Shown: in pieces, positions 10,703 through 18,533 of the stretch
Layout: every line of letters starts with the position of its first letter
Position numbering within the stretch: position 1 is the stretch's first letter
Assembly: GCF_900186995.1 (NCBI RefSeq)
Contig: NZ_LT906463.1
Coordinates: 248,001-312,000 of the forward strand
Length of the DNA stretch: 64,000 nucleotides
Direction of reading: 5' to 3'
Origin: Haemophilus pittmaniae
GTDB taxonomy: Bacteria; Pseudomonadota; Gammaproteobacteria; Enterobacterales; Pasteurellaceae
Made by a program: the position numbers and the translations under genes
The notes under the pieces: generated by a model
What the model was told of the DNA's origin: nothing
What the model saw: only the letters and a program-made list of their open reading frames with translations
Database searches by the model: none

Positions 10703-10731
10703 TTGACATAAGACATCATACGTCTTATCTT
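10703..10731 (+). promoter_or_regulatory. Predicted promoter of the nanX-like gene
   Basis: A consensus -35 TTGACA (10703-10708) and a -10 TATCTT (10726-10731) are separated by 17 bases, reading toward the transporter. The 21-bp dyad at 10708-10728 fills the spacer. Confidence 0.65.
10708..10728. promoter_or_regulatory. Predicted GntR operator
   Basis: The arms ATAAGAC / GTCTTAT flank a 7-base centre. The dyad sits between the divergent gntR and nanX-like genes, exactly within the forward promoter spacer. On the minus strand a TATGAT that could act as a -10 lies inside it, so one bound repressor could block both directions. Confidence 0.6.
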
Positions 10732-10769
10732 TATTTACGCAAGCAGAAATTAGCAATGATTTTAAATTC

Positions 10770-10785
10770 TGTGACCTGGACCACA
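10770..10785. promoter_or_regulatory. Predicted CRP binding site
   Basis: TGTGA-CCTGGA-CCACA differs from the TGTGA-N6-TCACA consensus at one position and has A/T-rich flanks. Its centre is 38 bases before the transporter start, too close to activate that gene. It lies about 84 bases upstream of the gntR start, which suits activation of the minus-strand operon. Confidence 0.6.
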
Positions 10786-10815
10786 AAATTCTCAAATACA
10801 AGGAAGGAGGTTGTT

Positions 10816-12042
10816 ATGGCAACATCGTTACCATGGTATAAAGAAGTCAGCCCTACGCAAAAGAAAGCGTTATTTGCGGCTTGGTTAGGGTATGTTTTTG
10901 ATGGCTTCGATTACATGCTGATCACTTATGTGCTATTGGATATTCAAAAAGAATTCGCCATGAGCACAACGGAAACATCCACATTATTGCTTGCGGCCTT
11001 CGTGGCACGCCCATTGGGCGGAGCGATTTTCGGTAGCTTTGCCGATAAATACGGTCGCCGTTTAGCCATGATTGTTTCCATCATTACGTATTCCGTCGGT
11101 ACATTCCTGTGCGGATTATCCACCAGTTACATTTGGCTATTTATCTTCCGTATGATCATTGGTATGGGAATGGCGGGGGAATATGCTTGTTCTTCCTCTT
11201 ATGCCATTGAGAGCTGGCCAAAACATTTGCGAACCAAAGCCAGTGCCTTTCTGGTGAGTGGCTTCTCCATTGGTAATATTCTCGCCTCCCAACTGATTCC
11301 TTGGATCGCCCAAACTTATGGTTGGCGTACCGCCTTTTTTATTGGTTTGGTACCTGTCGCATTAGTACTCTACGTCCGTCGTCATGCCCCTGAAAGTGAA
11401 GAATGGGCACAAGCGAAAGCGGCCGGTAAAGTAAATAAAGTACCGCTTACCGATCTCTTTACCAAAAAACAATTGCCTATCACCCTGATTATTTTCTTAG
11501 TTTGTTATTCCATTTTCTCCGTAAACTGGCCGGTAGTCGGTTTACTACCGCTTTACCTCAAAGAAAATGGTTATGCTGAAAATGTGAAATCACTGATGTT
11601 CTGGGCTGGTTTCGGTATTCTCATCGGAACCCTTGTCGCAGGCTTCATTGGAGATAAATTGGGTGAGAAGAAAACCTTTGTATACAGCTTACTGTTATCG
11701 CTTTTCTTCCTCTTCCCAGTATTCTATTTGCCAGAAAATAATGTGCTTGCCCTTGGCGCCCTACTCTTCTTCTTACTCGCAACCAACCTAGGTATCGCCG
11801 GTTTAGTACCAAAATATATGGCAACTTTCTTCCCTGCTGAAATGCGGAGTACCGGTATTGGTTTCATCTATAATTTTGCTGCCATTGGTGGCGGTATATC
11901 ACCGGTGATCGCTGCAGCAATTAGTGAAAAAGTAGGACTTGGTTCATCCTTGGTGTATGTAACCTTATTCTGGACTATCGTATTGGTTGCTCTTGTCGGG
12001 TTCAAAGTACCGGAATACATTCAAGCAAGAGTGCAAAAATAA
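10816..12042 (+). CDS. nanX: NanX-like (YjhB) MFS transporter for anhydro-sialic acids
   Basis: The 408-residue, 12-helix major facilitator protein is closely similar to E. coli YjhB (NanX), which imports 2,7-anhydro- and 2,3-dehydro-sialic acid. It is less like NanT, which has an inserted extra helix pair. Conserved features are WYKEVSPTQKKALFAAWLGY at the N-terminus, GYVFDGFDYM in helix 1, the DKYGRR loop 2-3 motif and RMIIGMGMAGEYACSSSYAIESWPK seen in pieces. The ATG at 10816 follows AAGGAGG; the frame is open further upstream but without family similarity. A terminator and repeat copy C follow. Confidence 0.88.
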   Translation: MATSLPWYKEVSPTQKKALFAAWLGYVFDGFDYMLITYVLLDIQKEFAMSTTETSTLLLAAFVARPLGGAIFGSFADKYGRRLAMIVSIITYSVGTFLCGLSTSYIWLFIFRMIIGMGMAGEYACSSSYAIESWPKHLRTKASAFLVSGFSIGNILASQLIPWIAQTYGWRTAFFIGLVPVALVLYVRRHAPESEEWAQAKAAGKVNKVPLTDLFTKKQLPITLIIFLVCYSIFSVNWPVVGLLPLYLKENGYAENVKSLMFWAGFGILIGTLVAGFIGDKLGEKKTFVYSLLLSLFFLFPVFYLPENNVLALGALLFFLLATNLGIAGLVPKYMATFFPAEMRSTGIGFIYNFAAIGGGISPVIAAAISEKVGLGSSLVYVTLFWTIVLVALVGFKVPEYIQARVQK

Positions 12043-12084
12043 ACAGCAGCATCTAACAATATTCACCATTCGATGGTTTATAAG

Positions 12085-12153
12085 TCAATCACAATAAAAT
12101 CAATAACTTAGCATTGATTTTGGCAAAAACTCTAAAAATCAGCCCCGCGTTTT
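12085..12153 (-). repeat. Dispersed repeat copy C; right direct repeat of the nan cluster
   Basis: This copy matches 7520-7588 at 65 of 69 positions in direct orientation. The repeat end forms the left arm and loop of a GCCCCGC/GCGGGGC terminator completed just outside it. Confidence 0.85.
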
Positions 12154-12167
12154 GCGGGGCTATTTTA
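12142..12167 (+). terminator. Terminator after the nanX-like gene
   Basis: The arms GCCCCGC (12142-12148) and GCGGGGC (12154-12160) with loop GTTTT are followed by TATTTTATT. It overlaps the end of repeat copy C. Confidence 0.8.
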
Positions 12168-12338
12168 TTGAAGTGCTTTTAACTATTGGTTGATTTGCTC
12201 GCTATTAAGACGGCCGGGTTATCTTTTGTTCGTTGCTATCATATTTTTCTATTTCCCTTATATGGATTGTTGGAAAAACTGATACTGCAAATATCTATAA
12301 CCACAGTTCATACACAACGATCAGCTGTGAAATACAGG
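12168..12338. other. Gene-free stretch
   Basis: No start codon with a ribosome site, no tRNA and no clear hairpin is visible between the copy C terminator and the nikO stop. A 17-codon minus-strand reading frame inside it is too short to support. Confidence 0.4.
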
Positions 12339-12956
12339 TCATAAACTGATAATTTCTGTGGCGAGTTCGTTAATAAACCCATGATGATGGGATGAAATCA
12401 ACATTGGTAAGGAAAGTTCACGCAAGAGTAAGGTTAGTTTTTCCGTATTTTTGCGATCTAATCCATTGGTTGGTTCATCTAATAATAGAATTTTCGGCTG
12501 CATCGCTAATACACCGGCCAGCGCAGTAAAATTTTTCTCACCACCGGATAAGGTATGTACCATGCGATCTTTTAAGTGTGTGATGCCGAGTCGTTCCAAT
12601 TGTTGCTGCGCAATATGATATGCCTGTTCTCTCGGAATATTTTGGTTTAATGGCCCAAATGCCACATCATCCAACACTGTCGGGCCAAAAAGTTGATCAT
12701 CGGCATTTTGAAAACAAATACCAATAGTGCCACGAAAAGGTGTGAAGTCTTTTTCATCACGACACACTTGCCCAAAGAGTTGAATTTCACCTCGACTGAT
12801 AGGCACAAACCCTAGCAACGCGAGTAGTAAAGTTGTTTTTCCAGAACCAATTTCCCCCTGTACAAACAGGCGTTTTTGTCCCTCTAAGGTAAAACTCAAA
12901 TCCTGAATAATGGCTCGCCCATTACGTTCTATACAAAGATTATTTACCGCTAACAT
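12339..12956 (-). CDS. nikO: Nickel ECF importer ATPase NikO
   Basis: This is the ATP-binding subunit of the energy-coupling-factor nickel importer. The 205-residue product has Walker A GEIGSGKTT near 40, the Q-loop in ICFQNADDQLFGPTV, signature LSGGEKN and Walker B ILLLDEPTNGLD. The ATG at 12956 sits one base after the nikQ stop; the upstream in-frame extension overlaps nikQ and is not conserved. At about 205 residues it is shorter than typical CbiO proteins (~270), as is usual for Pasteurellaceae NikO. It is the last gene of nikKLMQO. Confidence 0.9.
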   Translation of the reverse strand: MLAVNNLCIERNGRAIIQDLSFTLEGQKRLFVQGEIGSGKTTLLLALLGFVPISRGEIQLFGQVCRDEKDFTPFRGTIGICFQNADDQLFGPTVLDDVAFGPLNQNIPREQAYHIAQQQLERLGITHLKDRMVHTLSGGEKNFTALAGVLAMQPKILLLDEPTNGLDRKNTEKLTLLLRELSLPMLISSHHHGFINELATEIISL

Positions 12957-12957
12957 T

Positions 12958-13590
12958 TTATTTTTCTCTCTTTTTACCAAACTGAAAGCCACGACATTTT
13001 AAAGCCATTTGCGCCGTTTCAGCCTTCAATAGGGCATGAATTAATAATAAAGCGACACTTTGAGCCGTCACATATAGAGTTCGGCGATTCAGTCCTGGAC
13101 GAAATCCACGCGCCCGCATAGCAATATCCATTTTTTGGCGCAATTCACCTAGCAACGCAATGTAGCGTACGGTGAGTACAAAAAGCTGAATTAATTTTTC
13201 CGGTAAAGGCAGTTTGCCAATCGCTTGAACCAACACTGCATCGTTGATATTCCACAAAAAAAGCCATAGGGAAATCAGTAATAAATGAGTACGTAAGCTC
13301 AACTTTTCTGCTAATTCTATGCCCTGTAAATTGAGTTCAATGCCATTTTCGCCGACTTTCCAAGTTAATGTTGCCCACATCAAAGCAATAAAAACGACTA
13401 AGGTAAACCAACGTTTCAGATAAGGTCCAAAAGCTCTTTGGCTAAATAGAAGTGAAATAAGAAAGGCTGCAAATGCAAATAAATTAAGGGGGATAAGCCA
13501 AGTGAAATCGCTTAGCCCACTGATGATTAGCCCCCAAATAAACAGATAAATCAACCGAAAGTGCGGTTGAAGTAAACGATGAATTGCCAT
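12958..13590 (-). CDS. nikQ: Nickel ECF importer transmembrane subunit NikQ
   Basis: This CbiQ-type T component couples the ATPase to the substrate-binding membrane protein. The 210-residue product has four to five hydrophobic segments (for example LIYLFIWGLIISGL, LNLFAFAAFLISLLF, LLISLWLFLWNI). The coupling-helix motif with Ala-Arg-Gly is AMRARGFRPG near 160, and a second one is LKCRGFQ at the C-terminus. It overlaps nikM by one base. An exact DNA uptake signal lies at its 5' end. Confidence 0.88.
   Translation of the reverse strand: MAIHRLLQPHFRLIYLFIWGLIISGLSDFTWLIPLNLFAFAAFLISLLFSQRAFGPYLKRWFTLVVFIALMWATLTWKVGENGIELNLQGIELAEKLSLRTHLLLISLWLFLWNINDAVLVQAIGKLPLPEKLIQLFVLTVRYIALLGELRQKMDIAMRARGFRPGLNRRTLYVTAQSVALLLIHALLKAETAQMALKCRGFQFGKKREK
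13559..13567 (+). other. DNA uptake signal sequence AAGTGCGGT
   Basis: This is an exact Hin-type 9-mer, inside the 5' end of nikQ. Confidence 0.8.
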
Positions 13591-14210
13591 TAAGAGAAAT
13601 TCTCGGTGCGATTCAGTACGGCTGGGTACATCTTACAAAGCGAGGTAATGACACCAACACTAATAATGCTATCCAAAATAAATACCGGCACGTGAGAAAC
13701 CAGTAAAAGCCAAACGAGATCCAGATAGCTTTTACCACCGTCCAACATCAGCACAAAAGAGGCTAATGCGCCGGCTCCCCCCACACCAATCACGCCAGCA
13801 CCAATACCGACTAATAAGCGATCTTTTAAGGTCATTTGTGGCTGCAAACGGGAACGGAAAAGATAATGGACGATCACCGCTGGGGCTGCCATTACGCAAA
13901 GATTCACACCTAATACCGCAAATCCACCAAAGGAGAAGAAGATAACTTGCAACAACAGTGCAATAAGAAACGCCGGGAAAACCGCCCAACCAAGAAATAA
14001 ACCGGCCATGCCATTTAAAATTAAATGCACGCTACCAATTCCTACGGGCACATGAATAGTTCCTGCCACAAAAAATGCTGCGGCAAACAGCGCTGTAAGC
14101 GGCAAATTTTCCGATTCTAAACGACGCAATCCTACCGCTATGCCAGCAATTGCAAGCGCCGCGCCGGATAATAAAACAGGCGTATGTAACACGCCCTCAG
14201 ATAAATGCAT
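13590..14210 (-). CDS. nikM: Nickel-binding ECF membrane component NikM
   Basis: This is the CbiM/NikM S component that binds Ni(II). The 206-residue product begins MHLSEGVL; the N-terminal Met1-His2 is the family's metal-binding end, which fixes the start. Further His ligands lie in GTIHVPVGIGSVHLILNG (residues ~50-67). About six to seven membrane segments are visible. It overlaps nikL by one base. Nickel rather than cobalt is inferred from the NikK and NikL partners. Confidence 0.92.
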   Translation of the reverse strand: MHLSEGVLHTPVLLSGAALAIAGIAVGLRRLESENLPLTALFAAAFFVAGTIHVPVGIGSVHLILNGMAGLFLGWAVFPAFLIALLLQVIFFSFGGFAVLGVNLCVMAAPAVIVHYLFRSRLQPQMTLKDRLLVGIGAGVIGVGGAGALASFVLMLDGGKSYLDLVWLLLVSHVPVFILDSIISVGVITSLCKMYPAVLNRTENFS

Positions 14211-14695
14211 TAAATCCGTCCTTGTTTAATTTTACGCGCATTACGCAAAGCAAGAAGCCCGGCAATACCAACGATATAACCGATTCCACCTAAAATATCA
14301 TGCAAATAAATCTTATCTTTTAGATGCGCAATATCTTCACGTAGCAGCATCAAATCTGTCCCACTCTGATTGGATACTGAGGTATGGGCTGCCACTATCG
14401 AAGCGCGATGTCCTTCATCACCTTCTACCACCACCTTTAAGGTGGTGTTCGGCACATCAGCAACCGACAAGCTAAATGAACCTTGACGATCGGTTTTGCC
14501 GCTTAAAATCGGTTCTGAAACACCGGAGCGGAACACCTCTAAATATGTTTCAGCCGCCGGTGTCATATCGGAATAATAGGATTTGCCGGAGAGTGTTTGC
14601 CCATCATATTGGGCAAACACATAGAGCGCGTGGGCATGAGCATTTGGGAAATAACAAGCCGCTAAAAGCGCGGTAAAAAAAGCAAATATTTTCAT
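14210..14695 (-). CDS. nikL: Nickel importer accessory protein NikL
   Basis: This 161-residue protein has a signal peptide (MKIFAFFTALLAACYFPNAHA), an extracytoplasmic beta domain with a GKTDRQGSFSLSV segment, and a C-terminal membrane helix (~135-152: ILGGIGYIVGIAGLLAL). This layout is that of NikL/CbiL in nikKLMQO operons, where it joins the NikM/NikQ membrane complex. It lies 11 bp after nikK. Confidence 0.85.
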   Translation of the reverse strand: MKIFAFFTALLAACYFPNAHAHALYVFAQYDGQTLSGKSYYSDMTPAAETYLEVFRSGVSEPILSGKTDRQGSFSLSVADVPNTTLKVVVEGDEGHRASIVAAHTSVSNQSGTDLMLLREDIAHLKDKIYLHDILGGIGYIVGIAGLLALRNARKIKQGRI

Positions 14696-14706
14696 CCCAA
14701 ATCCAT

Positions 14707-15390
14707 TTATTGCGCATCAAAGGTCAGCATATATTCCACAGAACGACGATCATAATCAGCGTTATTCGTCACATTTTCATGAAATTCAGCCCACACTTTG
14801 TTAAAGCCTTTAGTTGGCGTAAATTGCGCGATACCTTTTTCATCGGTGAGATTAAATGGAGCATCTTCACTCACCCCTACTTTAATCCCTTGTACCGGTT
14901 TTCCATTATGTAGCACAAGAATAGAAAGTGGTTTATTGGCTTGCGCTTTTTCTTGAGGGATCAATTCGTAAGCCTGTTGATGGGATTTAAAAGATTCATC
15001 ATCCCATTTCAAAATCGCTTTACCAAATTTAACCGGATTCGTACTAAATTCAGCGGTAGGTTCTTCACGTTTAGTTTTTTCTACATATTTACCGCTCGGT
15101 AATTTTGACCACACCCCATTATCAAAATGCACGAATACTAAATCCGATTTAGGCGTGATATATGCTTCGCCATTTTTAAATTGATAATCTAGTGAGGCTA
15201 ATTTACCTTGTGAATTTAAGACTTGGATAGACTTAATTTTGGATTGAGGATAGGTTTCGGTTTGTTCATGACCAAATTTCACCACATACTCTCCTTGTGA
15301 TGAAGCCGGTTCAAGCCAAACATTATGCGCATTAGCGAAAGACATTGCGAAAAGGGCAGTAAGTCCTACAGCGATTTTTTTTAATTCCAT
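14707..15390 (-). CDS. nikK: Periplasmic nickel-binding protein NikK (DUF4198)
   Basis: The 227-residue product has a signal peptide ending AFANA-like (MSFANA|HNVW), so the mature protein starts with His, a likely metal ligand as described for NikK. The DUF4198 fold is suggested by HNVWLEPASS and the repeated beta segments, with FTPTKGFNKVWAEFHENV near the C-terminus. The ATG at 15390 follows AAGGAG; the frame is open 39 bases further upstream. It is the first gene of nikKLMQO, behind a MerR-type promoter. The regulator gene (nimR in H. influenzae) is not in this window. Confidence 0.9.
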   Translation of the reverse strand: MELKKIAVGLTALFAMSFANAHNVWLEPASSQGEYVVKFGHEQTETYPQSKIKSIQVLNSQGKLASLDYQFKNGEAYITPKSDLVFVHFDNGVWSKLPSGKYVEKTKREEPTAEFSTNPVKFGKAILKWDDESFKSHQQAYELIPQEKAQANKPLSILVLHNGKPVQGIKVGVSEDAPFNLTDEKGIAQFTPTKGFNKVWAEFHENVTNNADYDRRSVEYMLTFDAQ

Positions 15391-15427
15391 TTTGGATTCT
15401 CCTTGTTTGTTAAAAAAATCTGGGCTC

Positions 15428-15458
15428 ATGATAAAATATAAAGTAACTTTAGAGTCAA
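15428..15458 (-). promoter_or_regulatory. MerR-type promoter and operator of nikKLMQO
   Basis: On the minus strand, -35 TTGACT (15453-15458) and -10 TATCAT (15428-15433) are separated by 19 bases, the long spacer typical of MerR-family control. The perfect dyad TAAAGT-T-ACTTTA (15439-15451) lies inside the spacer. In H. influenzae the MerR-family NimR controls this operon. Confidence 0.7.
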
Positions 15459-15723
15459 GACCTTTTTGAGAAAATTAATGAAAATAAAAAACTAAAACCG
15501 TAAAAACATACATATACATAATGAAGTTTAATTTCCAACACAACGCGCTGTGGTGATAGACTAAACTCACCGTCCTCAATAGTGAGGTAAAACGCCCAGC
15601 AAGAGGATAAAATCTCAATGAAACCACTTTAGGCTACCGAATAATCGTCTTCTCTTATTTATTCCCATTATCTCGGATTTATCTTAGTCGTCATATTAAT
15701 CGGTTAGCCCTTCGGAAAATATT
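15459..15723. other. Intergenic region with two adjacent hairpins
   Basis: There is no gene here. On the plus strand the arms GGTGA/TCACC (15552-15571) and CCTCA/TGAGG (15574-15587) sit side by side, about 140 bases before the DMT permease start. They could be part of a structured leader. I recognise no riboswitch class. Confidence 0.35.
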
Positions 15724-16587
15724 ATGATTTCACCCAGTAATACCCTTAAAGCCATTCTTTGCATGATCCTTGCCTATATCAGCATTGCTTTGATGGGGAT
15801 TTTTGTAAAATTGGCTTCCGATAGTTTACCTTCTAGCGAAATTCTCTTTGCCCGTTTTTTAATTGGCACATTATTTCTATTGCCATTTCTGGCCAAAACA
15901 AGAGATTTCCGGGTAGATCTCAAACAATGGCATTTTCTTGTTTTACGTAATCTGGCCGGGATTTGCAGTATGTTATTGATGTTTTATTCATTAAAAAATC
16001 TACCGGTATCCATCGCCATTTTATTAATGAATACCTCAGCCCTCTTCGTGCCGCTACTACTGTTGTTTCTGAAAGAGAAAACACCGTTAAATATGTTAAC
16101 CTGCTGTGTGTTAGGTTTTATTGGTGTAGCAATCATTTTATTAACCAACCTAAACGGCACGATTGCTATCTCGGCCATTTTTATCGGTCTTGCCGGAGCA
16201 ATGTTGGCTGCCATGGCATTCATTAGTCTACAGGAGCTGAATAAACACAACTCACCACAAAATATAGTGTTCTATTTTCACCTGCTCGGTTCCTTACTCT
16301 TACCGCTATTCTTTTTTCCTCAATGGCAATTCCCCGATACCCATGCTTTTGTTTTGATGCTATTAGTCGGTGGCTTCGGACTGATTTTCCAACTTTTGCT
16401 TACCCGCGCCTTTAAATACGCACCGGCTAACGTCGTGACGCCTTTTGCCTTTACCGGTGTTATTTTTTCCGGGTTATGCGATTGGCTATTTTGGGATAAC
16501 GCACCAAATGGCAATTTCTGGCTAGGTACCTTAGTCATTATCATTGCCGTTAGTAGCCTGGCTAAAATACGCAGTCGAAAACATTAA
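15724..16587 (+). CDS. EamA/DMT-superfamily permease
   Basis: The 287-residue product has ten predicted membrane helices in two EamA halves (residues ~10-140 and ~150-285). The first helix pair is ILCMILAYISIALMGIFVKLASD, seen in pieces, and the second half starts at FIGLAGAMLAAMAFISLQEL. The family exports or imports amino acids, nucleotide sugars or other small metabolites. The substrate cannot be read from the sequence. It stands alone after a 260-base leader with hairpins. Confidence 0.8.
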   Translation: MISPSNTLKAILCMILAYISIALMGIFVKLASDSLPSSEILFARFLIGTLFLLPFLAKTRDFRVDLKQWHFLVLRNLAGICSMLLMFYSLKNLPVSIAILLMNTSALFVPLLLLFLKEKTPLNMLTCCVLGFIGVAIILLTNLNGTIAISAIFIGLAGAMLAAMAFISLQELNKHNSPQNIVFYFHLLGSLLLPLFFFPQWQFPDTHAFVLMLLVGGFGLIFQLLLTRAFKYAPANVVTPFAFTGVIFSGLCDWLFWDNAPNGNFWLGTLVIIIAVSSLAKIRSRKH

Positions 16588-16588
16588 A

Positions 16589-16624
16589 GAAAACTATTCT
16601 CAATTATCCTCTTTTCGTTATAAT
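16589..16624 (+). promoter_or_regulatory. fecB promoter with Fur-like box
   Basis: A perfect -10 TATAAT (16619-16624) stands 30 bases before the fecB start, with a weak -35 TTCTCA (16597-16602). The 19-mer at 16589-16607 matches the Fur box consensus at about 11 of 19 positions and overlaps the -35, fitting iron repression. Confidence 0.5.
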
Positions 16625-16653
16625 GCTTGCGCTTTTTATATCAGGAGAATTTT

Positions 16654-17544
16654 ATGAAACACTTTATCAAAACTGTTATCGGCTGTATTACCCTTGCATT
16701 TGCTCTACAAACCCAAGCGGTTACTGTAAAAGATGCGAAAGGTGAATTTACCCTTGATAAAACCCCAAGCCGTGTTGTGGCATTGGAATATTCTTTTGTG
16801 GATGCGTTAGCCCAAGTCGGCGTAAGCCCTGTGGGTGTGGCTGACGATAACAAAGTCGATCGTATTTTGCCGCAAGTACGCGAAAAAATTGCCGCATGGC
16901 AATCCGTTGGTACACGTTCTCAACCTAGCCTTGAAGTGATCGCTTCCCTCAAACCCGATTTAATTATTGCCGATCCTTCCCGTCACACAGCGGTGTTTGA
17001 AGAATTGAAAAAAATTGCGCCAACGGTGATGTTTGATTCGCGTCATGAGAGCTATCAAGAAAATCTTGAAACCGCGCAAAAAATTGGTGATTTAGTGGGT
17101 AAAAGCGCCGAAATGAAAGCGAAAATCAATGAACATAATAATTACATTGCCAACATTGCGAAAAATCTAGGTGTACAAGGCAAAAAAGCCTCATTTGGTA
17201 CTTCTCGAGAAGATAAATTTAATATCCAAAATGACAATGGCTATGTGGGAAGTTTCTTAACGACATTAGGTTTTGCGCCAACTAAACTCAATAGCGATCA
17301 AGCTTTCGTGGAAATCAACCTTGAACAATTAGTAATGGAAAAACCGGAATACTTGTTCATCGCCCATTATCGTGATGAAAGTATTGCCCGCAAATGGGAA
17401 GCCGAGCCACTTTGGAAAGCCATTCCTGCCGTAAAAGCAAACCATGTTTACAGCGTTGACGCCGACATGTGGGCGCGTGGTCGCGGCTTAGAAGCGAGCA
17501 AAATTATGGCGAAACAAATTGAAGGTTTTGTGAAACAAAAATAA
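16654..17544 (+). CDS. fecB: Ferric citrate periplasmic-binding protein FecB
   Basis: This is the periplasmic receptor for iron(III) dicitrate. The 296-residue product has a signal peptide (MKHFIKTVIGCITLAFALQTQA) and aligns well with E. coli FecB, for example the shared segments WQSVGTR-QPSLE-IA-LKPDLIIAD, FGTSRE and VAHYR-ESI-like FIAHYRDESIARKWE. The ATG at 16654 follows TCAGGAG. It overlaps fecC by one base and starts a four-gene operon. No fecA receptor or fecIR regulator is in the window. Confidence 0.92.
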   Translation: MKHFIKTVIGCITLAFALQTQAVTVKDAKGEFTLDKTPSRVVALEYSFVDALAQVGVSPVGVADDNKVDRILPQVREKIAAWQSVGTRSQPSLEVIASLKPDLIIADPSRHTAVFEELKKIAPTVMFDSRHESYQENLETAQKIGDLVGKSAEMKAKINEHNNYIANIAKNLGVQGKKASFGTSREDKFNIQNDNGYVGSFLTTLGFAPTKLNSDQAFVEINLEQLVMEKPEYLFIAHYRDESIARKWEAEPLWKAIPAVKANHVYSVDADMWARGRGLEASKIMAKQIEGFVKQK

Positions 17545-18533
17545 TGATGAAGTCCACTTTCCGTTGGGGACTTCCCCTTATCATTCTGGCTTTCCTATTA
17601 TGGGGAAGCCTGTTTTTGTATTATCCCATCGAAATTCGACCGCTTGCAGCGTTACAAGCATTCCTCCCCGATGGCGATGAAATTGCCAAAATTACAGTAA
17701 CAGATTTACGTCTACCGCGCGCATTAGTTGGCATGATTTTAGGTGCTAATCTTGCGGTGGCGGGGGCGTTGTTACAAACCATTACGCGCAATCCGCTTGC
17801 TTCGCCTACGCTACTCAGCGTGAACTCAGGAGCCAGTCTTGCGATGGTAACTACTAGTGCGTTTAGCCCCTTGATTCTTTCTGGTTATAGCATTGCCTTA
17901 GTTGCCAGTATCGGTGGTGGTATAAGTTGGTTTGTTGTGATGCTGATCAGCAATGGTTGGAAAGACAACAGTGGGGATCGTAGCCGAGTGATTTTAGCGG
18001 GGATTGCCGTATCACTACTGTGTGCAGCGCTCACGAAATTAGTGCTCATTATCGCTGAAGATCACGCCTTCGGTATTATGAGTTGGCTAGCGGGCGGCAT
18101 TGCACATGCCCGTTGGAATGAATTATTAACGTTATTTCCGTTCTTTATTTTGACTGCACTTTTCTGCCTGTTTTTTGCCAGCCGTTTAAATTTACTCAAT
18201 TTAAGCGATGAATCCGCTCGTTCGCTAGGCATCAATCTTTTCCGCTTACGTTGGTACGCTAACATCATGGCATTATTGATTGTGGGTTCAAGCGTAAGTG
18301 TTGCTGGTCCCGTGGCCTTTATTGGCTTACTCGTGCCCCACCTTGCCCGCTATTGGATTGGTTATGACTTGCGAAAATCGCTCCCTATGGCGATGTTACT
18401 CGGTGCAATTTTAATGCTCGCTGCAGATACCATTGCCCGCGCGGTCAACTTTCCTAGCGAAGTGCCTGCCGGTGCGGTACTTGCCTTAATCGGTGCACCA
18501 GTCTTTGTATTATTTGCCAGAGGAAGACACTAA
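17544..18533 (+). CDS. fecC: Ferric citrate permease FecC
   Basis: This FecCD-type inner-membrane permease subunit has 329 residues and about nine or ten helices. Family motifs are LRLPRALVGMILGANLAVAGALLQ near 60, seen in pieces, NPLASPTLLSVNSGA, the coupling-region SLGINLFRLRW near 228, and GPVAFIGLLVPHLAR near 255. Its start overlaps the fecB stop (TAATG) and its end overlaps fecD. Confidence 0.92.
   Translation: MMKSTFRWGLPLIILAFLLWGSLFLYYPIEIRPLAALQAFLPDGDEIAKITVTDLRLPRALVGMILGANLAVAGALLQTITRNPLASPTLLSVNSGASLAMVTTSAFSPLILSGYSIALVASIGGGISWFVVMLISNGWKDNSGDRSRVILAGIAVSLLCAALTKLVLIIAEDHAFGIMSWLAGGIAHARWNELLTLFPFFILTALFCLFFASRLNLLNLSDESARSLGINLFRLRWYANIMALLIVGSSVSVAGPVAFIGLLVPHLARYWIGYDLRKSLPMAMLLGAILMLAADTIARAVNFPSEVPAGAVLALIGAPVFVLFARGRH

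Noticed and set aside
12168..12338. 17-codon remnant of a possible transposase on the minus strand
   Set aside because: Too short, with no flanking inverted repeats or family motif.
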